Source: Tolypothrix bouteillei VB521301 (lineage in GTDB: Bacteria; Cyanobacteriota; Cyanobacteriia; Cyanobacteriales; Nostocaceae). Taken from it: a stretch of 64,000 nt of DNA. Shown here piece after piece: positions 53,915 through 61,042 of the stretch. The notes under the pieces were generated by a model that searched no databases, was not told the DNA's origin, and saw nothing but the letters and a program-made list of their open reading frames with translations. A program made the position numbers and the translations under genes. The DNA lies in the NCBI RefSeq assembly GCF_000760695.4, contig NZ_JHEG04000001.1, positions 7,911,123-7,975,122 on the forward strand, written 5' to 3'. Position 1 is the first letter of the stretch; each line of letters begins with the position of its first letter.

Positions 53915-54730
53915 CTAATTTATAGAATGTGACTGATTTTTCCACTTAGCAGGATTACCATAGGCAATTGATTCTTCTGGAATAGAGGAAGTTACAATAG
54001 CTCCTAATCCAACGATTGTTTTGTCACCAAGAGTAACTCCTTTAAGAATCGCTGCTCTCTTGCCAATCCAGCAATCATTACCTATCACTATAGGTTTAGA
54101 TATGGGAGAAGGCTCACCTAATATAGTATGTAAAGGGCTTTGTGTAATTGCGTGACGCCTTTCCCTCCAATCTGTACAATGTGTGTTGGTGTCAAAAATA
54201 TCTACTTCATAGGAAATTAATGTGTAGTCTCCAATTAGCACCGAGCGATCGCATCGAATCTGAGTACCTTGGTTAATAAATGTCTTTTGACCAATTGTGA
54301 CTTTTCCTCCATTTTGGGCTAGTATAGAACACCGGATTCGCGAAGCTTGACCTATCTCAATACTGGCATTTATAAGATGTATATTTTGCGGAAACGGATT
54401 AATCTGTTCTATTAAAACTTGTTTATGAACTTGAAATATAGAGGTTTTTTCTAAATAAATAGTTACTCCTTTTAAAATTGAATTATCACCAATAGCTAGC
54501 TCTGAATTATCACTCATATAAATCGAGCAATTTGATAAGGTAACATTGCTTCCTATTGTAAATTTTGTGGATTTTGAAATCTCTATAATTACCTCACCTT
54601 GCAAATTTAAATTCTTATTCTTAATATCTATATTATGAGATTTTAAATATAATTTTAAATGATAATATTTAATCGTTTTTTTCCATTGGCTAAATTTCAT
54701 TTTAATAAAAAAGAACATTTTGTGAAGCAT
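53915..54730 (-). CDS. left-handed beta-helix acyltransferase (sugar O-acetyltransferase type)
   Basis: 271 residues from the ATG at 54730, selected because AAAGGAAC lies just upstream and because longer in-frame starts (up to 54895) would run into the end of the ABC ATPase gene. Helix turns run from FTIGSNVTLSNCSIYM through VTIGQKTFINQGTQIRCDRSVLIGDYTL. ISYEVDIFDTNTHCTDW carries the catalytic His of the maltose/galactoside acetyltransferase type, and IVIGNDCWIGKRAAILKGVTLGDKTIVGLGAIVTSSIP and SIAYGNPAKW end it. Probably decorates the polysaccharide. 31 bp downstream of the ATPase gene. Confidence 0.85.
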   Translation of the reverse strand: MLHKMFFFIKMKFSQWKKTIKYYHLKLYLKSHNIDIKNKNLNLQGEVIIEISKSTKFTIGSNVTLSNCSIYMSDNSELAIGDNSILKGVTIYLEKTSIFQVHKQVLIEQINPFPQNIHLINASIEIGQASRIRCSILAQNGGKVTIGQKTFINQGTQIRCDRSVLIGDYTLISYEVDIFDTNTHCTDWRERRHAITQSPLHTILGEPSPISKPIVIGNDCWIGKRAAILKGVTLGDKTIVGLGAIVTSSIPEESIAYGNPAKWKNQSHSIN

Positions 54731-54761
54731 AGTTCCTTTAAAAATTTTGAAGAGAGCATTT

Positions 54762-56033
54762 TTATAACAAGAGTATTTTATAATTGGCCAGACAAATACC
54801 TTGAGATGAATTTGGTAATTTACCTGTGCCATAATAGTCGCCTTGTTCCACATTAATAGTACCAGCATCCTGAATCCAATCAGAGATAGTTCCACTAACT
54901 GTACAGTAAATTGTCACTGTATAACGTCCTTGTACTATTGGTAATTTATAAATATCAATAGCCATTTTTCCTAAACCAGGAGGAATATTTGGAAATGTAT
55001 AATTGGTGAGTTCATTACTAAAAAAAATTATTCGATTACCAAAGTTATCGTTTAACCCAATTGCGAAGTAGACATTTGATAGTTCAAAGTTTTGAAAATT
55101 TTCATATTCAAATACAATTCTTACAGTTTGACCGCTATAAAAAGAGTTTATACTATTTCCAAATTCATCATATAAAAATATAGACGTAAAACGAATATCC
55201 CCAGTACCGTGTCGATCCTTTCGTTCTGATAAAGGTGTTTGCATGAGATTTGAAGTTTCAGCTAAGTATTTAGTCACAACTACGTCTGTCTTATCATTAA
55301 AAATCACTTCTCCACGTTTTAGTAAAATGGCACGTTGGCATAGATTTTGTAAAGCTGCCATCTGATGACTTACAAACAAGATAGTTCTACCATCTTTGCT
55401 TACAGATTCCATCTTGCCCAAACACTTTTTTTGAAAAGCTGCGTCTCCAACAGCCAAAACTTCGTCTACAATTAAAATTTCTGGTTCAAGATATGCAGCT
55501 ACAGAAAAAGCAAGACGGACATACATTCCTGAAGAATAACGTTTAACTGGAGTATCTAAAAATTTTTCGACTTCTGAAAATGCTACAATTTCATCAAATT
55601 TTCTTTGAATCTCATTTTTAGACATTCCTAGAATTGCACCATTAAGAAAAATATTTTCTCTTCCTGTTAATTCTGGATGAAATCCCGTCCCAACTTCTAA
55701 TAAACTTGCTACCCGTCCTTTAATAGAAATTTTTCCTGTACTCTGCTCTACAATTCGGCTTAAGATTTTTAATAGTGTTGATTTGCCTGCGCCATTTCTT
55801 CCAATTATTCCTACTCTATCACCTTGCTTAATCTCAAAAGAGACATTTTTCAAGGCCCAGAACTCTTCTTTAGTAGAATTTTGGATTTGCTCTTTGTTTT
55901 TTTGAAATGGGTTAAATAAAGTCTTAGTACGATGAATTATGACATCACGTAGGGCTGTATAGCGCTCTTGCTGTTGATGATTAATTATGTATTTTTTACC
56001 AAGATTTTCAACTTTAATAACTATATCTGACAC
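54762..56033 (-). CDS. polysaccharide ABC exporter ATP-binding protein (Wzt-like)
   Basis: 423 residues. The ATPase half has Walker A GRNGAGKST (78-86), signature YSSGM (166-170), Walker B ILIVDE (186-191) and the H-loop FVSHQM. The first 60 residues include the typical YTALRDV insert. After about residue 250 comes a beta-sandwich C-terminal domain (GTGDIRFTSIFLYDEFGN, VRIVFEYENF and DAGTINVEQGDYYGTG), the Wzt-C carbohydrate-binding fold that recognises a modified chain end. Its partner permease lies 311 bp upstream. A terminal modification, possibly by one of the methyltransferases, is expected for export. Confidence 0.92.
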   Translation of the reverse strand: MSDIVIKVENLGKKYIINHQQQERYTALRDVIIHRTKTLFNPFQKNKEQIQNSTKEEFWALKNVSFEIKQGDRVGIIGRNGAGKSTLLKILSRIVEQSTGKISIKGRVASLLEVGTGFHPELTGRENIFLNGAILGMSKNEIQRKFDEIVAFSEVEKFLDTPVKRYSSGMYVRLAFSVAAYLEPEILIVDEVLAVGDAAFQKKCLGKMESVSKDGRTILFVSHQMAALQNLCQRAILLKRGEVIFNDKTDVVVTKYLAETSNLMQTPLSERKDRHGTGDIRFTSIFLYDEFGNSINSFYSGQTVRIVFEYENFQNFELSNVYFAIGLNDNFGNRIIFFSNELTNYTFPNIPPGLGKMAIDIYKLPIVQGRYTVTIYCTVSGTISDWIQDAGTINVEQGDYYGTGKLPNSSQGICLANYKILLL

Positions 56034-56344
56034 CTCTTACACTCCCGCCTGAATTACTGTGCTTTGCATACATTTTATTGATTGCAGTTCCCAGAAATCA
56101 ATTGTTTTCTAATTAATAGAATCAGATCCCCCTCTTACCGATAATTTCTGTAGATACCCCAACTGTAATGGAATAATCTGGAAAAATTTTGTAACCAATC
56201 AAACATATTCACCGATATCAATGCCAACATAGGTAAGTGTTTGATTTCTAATTGGTATTGTAGAATTAATGTTACATAAATTTCATTTATATTTTATGCA
56301 TTTTTTAAGCTAAGAAAATTATCTGATATCTATTATTATCCCGT
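56034..56344. other. intergenic region between Wzm and Wzt genes
   Basis: 311 bp separate the permease and ATPase genes, unusually wide for a Wzm/Wzt pair. The sequence is A/T-rich, with no gene, hairpin or repeat that I can support. A separate promoter for the wzt-like gene is possible. Confidence 0.4.
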
Positions 56345-57187
56345 TTAAATCACATCTGCAAAAGTTCTTTCCATCTTACGAAAATACCAAATACCACTTA
56401 AGAGAAGTAAAGCAACTAGTCCCAAAGATAATATAAAGCCTGGAAGAAACAAATGTCTCTCTCCCCCTAAAACCGCCCAACGAAATCCATCAATTACCCC
56501 TACCATTGGATTTAATGAATAGAGTAATCGCCAATTCTCAGGAACAATGCTACTGCTAAATCCTACTGGAGAAATATACAAACCAAATTGCACAATAAAG
56601 GGAACAACAAAGCGAAAATCTCGATACTGAACATTTAAAGATGCTAACCACAATCCTGCTCCCATAGAAGCAGCAACAGCAATCCCAATAAACAATGGTA
56701 GTGTCAGAATACGCCAACTAGGGACGAAATTGTACCAAACCATTAACCCTAGCAAAATCATTCCCGAAACTAAAAAATCCACGAAGCTGACAACTACAGT
56801 GCTTATCGGTACAATCAACCGTGGAAAATAAACTTTTGAAATTAAGTTGGAGTTAGAGATGAGGCTATTACTACATTCAGAGAGAGAATTAGCAAAAAAC
56901 TGCCAAGGCAACATTGCAGCAAAGACTAGAATTGGGTAGGGAGCACCCTGAGAAGGTAACTTTGCCAACTGCCCGAATACCACAGAAAAAACCACCATTG
57001 TCAGAAACGGACGGATCAATGCCCAAGCAATACCGATCGCAGTCTGCTTGTACCGTACAAGAATGTCTCGCCACGCCAGAAAATAGAACAATTCTCGGTA
57101 ACGCCACAAGTCCTTCCAATACTGCCGTTCAATGCGTCCGGCTTCAAGAACTAACTCATGCTTTGTAGCTTCTTGACCATTCATCAT
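56345..57187 (-). CDS. polysaccharide ABC exporter permease (Wzm-like)
   Basis: 280 residues from the ATG at 57187 (MMNGQEATKHELVLEAG); an earlier in-frame start at 57232 would overlap the upstream zinc-ribbon gene. Six membrane helices with RELFYFLAWRDILVRYKQTAIGIAWALIRPF, MLPWQFFANSLSECSNSL, YFPRLIVPISTVVVSFVDF and LYSLNPMVGVIDGFRWAVLG, the ABC-2/TagG-Wzm signature. It exports a lipid-linked polysaccharide with the ATPase at 54762. The start lies 4 bp after the stop of the zinc-ribbon protein gene. Confidence 0.92.
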   Translation of the reverse strand: MMNGQEATKHELVLEAGRIERQYWKDLWRYRELFYFLAWRDILVRYKQTAIGIAWALIRPFLTMVVFSVVFGQLAKLPSQGAPYPILVFAAMLPWQFFANSLSECSNSLISNSNLISKVYFPRLIVPISTVVVSFVDFLVSGMILLGLMVWYNFVPSWRILTLPLFIGIAVAASMGAGLWLASLNVQYRDFRFVVPFIVQFGLYISPVGFSSSIVPENWRLLYSLNPMVGVIDGFRWAVLGGERHLFLPGFILSLGLVALLLLSGIWYFRKMERTFADVI

Positions 57188-57191
57188 TGGC

Positions 57192-57617
57192 TCATCCAAC
57201 AAATTTAAAATCCTCCATGCACCTATTACCAACTTTTCTTGAGTGCCGCAAACTAAACTCTCCTACAGATGGATTCCCTTGTAGAGGAATCACTCCCATT
57301 GCCTGCTGCCAAAGTTCTAGAGGTGCAACAGACAACTCATAAATGTTATCCCCTTTCCGCACGTGATACCATTTTGTCTCCTGACAGTGTTGGCACCAAA
57401 AAGCCTCCAACCATTCACCAGTTAAAAGTACCGTGGTTTTGCGCCCTATTAACAATAGAGAACTCTTTCGCCCCATCCCTCGTTGCTGAAGTTGTCCAGC
57501 CTTATCTGCAAATAACGTGTATTTTTGGCTGACGCTATCAAGATTGCAACCATGTATTGGGCAATAAATAGCCCGCCGTTTTGAACGCTTGCGATTTCGG
57601 TCACACCTTCTCTGCAT
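57192..57617 (-). CDS. uncharacterised small zinc-ribbon protein coupled to Wzm
   Basis: 141 residues from the ATG at 57617, fixed by AAAGGAGG 6 bases upstream; a longer frame from 57695 lacks an SD. A very basic N-terminus (RRCDRNRKRSKRR) precedes the knuckle CPIHGC (Cys19, Cys24); a second knuckle CQHC (Cys75, Cys78) completes a probable zinc ribbon around a central hydrophobic segment (SSLLLIGRKTTVLLTG). No other domain is recognised. Its stop codon is 4 bp from the start of the Wzm-like permease, so it is likely translated from the same message. Role unknown; an accessory or regulatory part of the exporter is the inference. Confidence 0.7.
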   Translation of the reverse strand: MQRRCDRNRKRSKRRAIYCPIHGCNLDSVSQKYTLFADKAGQLQQRGMGRKSSLLLIGRKTTVLLTGEWLEAFWCQHCQETKWYHVRKGDNIYELSVAPLELWQQAMGVIPLQGNPSVGEFSLRHSRKVGNRCMEDFKFVG

Positions 57618-58396
57618 TTCAACCTCCTTTATCAACAGATAATACACAGACAAATTGAAGGTTTTGTGGGGGAGGGACTGAGATCCAAAGACCATCGAAG
57701 CCCGCTCCTATAATTTAAGTTGAGATATTTAATTTCAAAAAGGTTTGTCTAGCGCTACAGCAATGTCTTCTACGAGATTTTACAGAACTTTGTCCTCCTC
57801 CCGAAACTTGTTTTGATTTGCCAAGCCTAGATTTCCCAAAAAATACTCATTGCTAATATTTTAGCAACAAAACTTAACAAGTATTTTTTTTGAAGAGAGT
57901 TCTATTGCAACTATTTCGCTATGCAGTTAAGCCCTCGATTCGTCTAAACTTAAGCCATCTTAAGTATCGCATCTACCAAATAAGTTGCCCTAAAATGAAT
58001 TGCTTAACAAATAATCAAACTTTAGATTTTGGTAAGTTAGTTAGTATAGCGTTATGCTTCATTAAGCCATCTGTTAGCTAGGCATACTACTCTCCGTGTT
58101 TTTAAATTGACATTTATATAATATTGCTTAGTTAAAATTTTGCTATTCGTAAAACTACTGAATCATAGTTTTATATGCAGTTAATATAAGTAAAATCACT
58201 AAAGCGGGAAAACTTAATATGTTACATCTCTTTATAAAGAGAGGGGTCGGAGTCCAATCGCTGCACATCAGAGATAAGTACTATACTCTCCACATCTTCT
58301 CAGGTTAGGACTTCTATATTTCGTACACCTATAAATAGATGCTACTTTCCTAAGTCTCTAATCCTCTTATCTCCTCTCCCCCTTGTCCCAATAACT
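57618..58396. other. intergenic region with no supported gene
   Basis: About 780 bp between the zinc-ribbon gene and a GT4 gene. A/T-rich, with a plus-strand frame of 63 codons (57890-58081) that starts MKRVLLQLFRYAVKPS but has no SD and no recognisable domain. A likely location for the promoter of the exporter operon, though no motif stands out. Confidence 0.4.
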
Positions 58397-59707
58397 CTAC
58401 AAAATAGCTTCCTGCAATACCCTGAGATACTGCTTCGATATCACCTGAGGAGTGAAATGGCACTCAACATAATCGCGTGCGGCTTGACCCATCTTTTGTG
58501 CAAACTTCTTATCTCGACTCAACTCAAGAATAAATTCAGCTAAACCAAGACTATCCGTGTTCTCAAACGTCTTTCCACAATTTCCATGTGCAATCAGTTG
58601 TTTTAAGTATGATTGCTCTGGACAAATAACAGCGACAGGTCGTCCTGTTGCAAGAGCAGGGTAAAGTTTGCTTGGTGCAACTAAACTTTCCATACCGGGG
58701 TCTACACTAACCAGAGATAGATCGCAAGCCGTCAGGGAATAAGGTAACACGTTTTTTTCCTGATATGGAAGAAATAGAAAATTATTCAGATTTAATCGCT
58801 CTGCCTCTTTAATAAGTTCCTCACGTTTAGCTCCACCACCAATACACACAAATTGGATAGGCTCATCCTGCAAGTATTTAGCAGCTTCTAACATTGTGTG
58901 TACATCATGGCATCGACCTAAGTTACCTGAGTATAAAACTGTAAATTTATTTACTAGTTTATATTGATGAGCAAACCAGTTATCTTCTTTGTTAATAGGC
59001 ACAATAAAGTCTGGATTTGCCCAACTGTGAATCACAGAAATTTTATGAGCAATTTCCGGATAATTGGACGCCACTTGTCGTTTCATTGCAGGACTAAGAA
59101 CAACGATCCCCTTAGCCTTTTTTAAAATCTGCGTATTGACAGCCTTCCAAAATTTAGCAATCCAGTGGCGTTTTGGTATCACATCCAAAGCGATCGCAAT
59201 ATCTGGATAGAGGTCATAGAGTATACAAACATAAGACAACCCAAAAAAAATATGTGCAAGATACCCCAAGACTGGTAAGAATGGAGGAGCCGTTGTTAGT
59301 AAGGCAACATTACGACGCCGAGCAGCATTGAACAAATAGAAGGCAGCACGTAGGGTAAATAAAATACCGTTGATCGCTTTGCCACGAATTCGTTGAGGGC
59401 AGAGTTGAGTAGTACGAGAACGTCGAATTTTTAACCCACCTGACTGTTCGACTTGAGGAGCACTATCAGACTTAAACGCATAACCTGGTTGACCAGTGAA
59501 GACTTCAATATCTACCCCTTGTTTTTCCAATTGCCGAACCAATTCATCAATTAACTGTCCAGTAGCAGCAAAGTCTGGGGGAAAAAACTGAGTAATAACG
59601 GACAACTTAATAAATTGCTCTATCCCTAAAAAATCACTTACATTGATATGCTGGGAGAGATCATAGTCTGGTTGAACGAACTGTTGTAGTCTTTCACTCT
59701 GTGTCAT
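58397..59707 (-). CDS. WbuB-like GT4 family glycosyltransferase
   Basis: 436 residues. FIKLSVITQFFPPDFAATGQLIDELV, FTGQPGYAF, ALLTTAPPFLPVLGYLAHI and CILYDLYPDIAIALDVIPK are characteristic of the WbuB-like group. The C-terminal motif is MESLVAPSKLYPALATGRPVAVI, with the Ser-Lys-Leu-Tyr element of these enzymes. About 32 residues precede the usual start of the domain (MTQSERLQQFVQPDYDLSQHINVSDF), with no better start codon; this extension is unusual. In other loci this enzyme adds an early sugar to lipid-linked intermediates. First gene of the minus-strand block. Confidence 0.88.
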   Translation of the reverse strand: MTQSERLQQFVQPDYDLSQHINVSDFLGIEQFIKLSVITQFFPPDFAATGQLIDELVRQLEKQGVDIEVFTGQPGYAFKSDSAPQVEQSGGLKIRRSRTTQLCPQRIRGKAINGILFTLRAAFYLFNAARRRNVALLTTAPPFLPVLGYLAHIFFGLSYVCILYDLYPDIAIALDVIPKRHWIAKFWKAVNTQILKKAKGIVVLSPAMKRQVASNYPEIAHKISVIHSWANPDFIVPINKEDNWFAHQYKLVNKFTVLYSGNLGRCHDVHTMLEAAKYLQDEPIQFVCIGGGAKREELIKEAERLNLNNFLFLPYQEKNVLPYSLTACDLSLVSVDPGMESLVAPSKLYPALATGRPVAVICPEQSYLKQLIAHGNCGKTFENTDSLGLAEFILELSRDKKFAQKMGQAARDYVECHFTPQVISKQYLRVLQEAIL

Positions 59708-60907
59708 AGATGGTATGCTCTTGCAGATGGAAACTGTAATACGTTTTGAAAAAACACTTTTTAGGCTAATGCTTTTGCTGCAAGTACTTCACTAGGAAAT
59801 AAAATTCCTATTACAAGTCCAGATTTATTAAAATATGAACTTTTAAGTTTATACCTTTTCTATATGAAGATGCATAGAAAGAACCCTACCGCCTATGGCA
59901 CCTGTCCTTAGTAAGGGGAGGTTAGGAGGGGGAAAATCGTGTGCAGCTTCATAATAAATTGGTATTATTTAGGACATTTTATATAGTTCGCAGTACTTAT
60001 ATTACGTAGTTGCGATACCCAAAAAAAATGAGGGTATTACATCTATAGCAACCCCCGCTTTAGAAGATCTACAAACTTTGTACAATATAGTACTTAATAA
60101 GCTTTAGCCAATTCAAACATTTAACTAGAAAACTAGTGCTCTAGTTAATAGGATTTTCCCAGTCTTCAGTAGACAAAACTGTAAATTAATTAAACCAAAT
60201 ATTTGATTGCTTGTTGATATGGTATATGTATTATTCCTTGTGCTTTCACATTCACATGGACATATACATGATACTCTTTTTACACAGTATAGATATTGGT
60301 AAAAATACTGAATTTTAGATATTACTCGAAGTAAGGAAAGCTGAGAAAAAGAATTTAGCACTTAATTTAAGCTCATTATAGATGTTGACTAAAAGCTGAA
60401 TAAATTCTTTTTTAGTTATTTTCTCTAATTTATACTTGATTTTCTACTTATTAGGTTTGGTGGTTTTAGCAACTTTACCCTAGAATCAAACATTACTAAT
60501 TAAACTAGTATATTAGTAAATAAATATACAAGTATCTTGAACATATTACGCAATAGAATAACGCCAACTCGATTGCAATAGAGTAGAATTAACAACAGAT
60601 AAAAGCATAAGGTGATGGAGGGCAAACAGTTTTACTCTTTCTACATATAAGCAAAAACTTCATTTATAGTGACTCTTAGAGAAATTGAAAAGTTCCTAAC
60701 ACAGTTTTGAGCACTTCTTTTCTATGGAACAAAGAGGTTTTATGATGTTACCCGAGCGTTTACACGTTGATGAAAACGTTTGTTGAGTTCAATTGGCGTC
60801 ACTGCCTAAATAGAAATTATGTTGCCATGATTCCTTTGATAATCAAGCAACTTGCATGATGTAATTTGCCTATTTCAATCCTTAACGTCCTTTTGGAGCA
60901 GGATTTG
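59708..60907. other. long A/T-rich intergenic region
   Basis: About 1.2 kb without a supported gene. 59880-59950 is a dispersed-type sequence (CCTGTCCTTAGTAAGGGGAGG). A 78-codon minus-strand frame at 60125-60361 has no SD or recognisable content. The promoter of the GT4 gene at 58397 must lie in the left part. No tRNA or CRISPR-like repeats are seen. Confidence 0.4.
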
Positions 60908-60939
60908 GAAAAAGAAAAACCTCAACCCAAAGGTTAAGG
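60908..60939 (-). terminator. Rho-independent terminator of the RTX gene
   Basis: On the minus strand CCTTAACC-TTTG-GGTTGAGG (60939-60920) forms an eight-pair stem with one G-T pair, followed at once by TTTTTCTTTTT (60919-60909). It lies about 105 bp past the RTX stop codon and is a classic intrinsic terminator. Confidence 0.85.
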
Positions 60940-61042
60940 CTTGTAAAATTAATGTAGGAACACTACATATGGGTTTCCAGTTACTCTCCTGCTTTAAAAT
61001 AGTGCAACTACAGACTAGTAACTCAAGAGATTTTATCTTTCA

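Noticed and set aside
57890..58081. 63-codon plus-strand frame upstream of the zinc-ribbon gene
   Set aside because: No Shine-Dalgarno and no domain; low information.
60125..60361. 78-codon minus-strand frame in the A/T-rich gap
   Set aside because: No start signal or recognisable motif; rich in Cys and Tyr without pattern; treated as chance.
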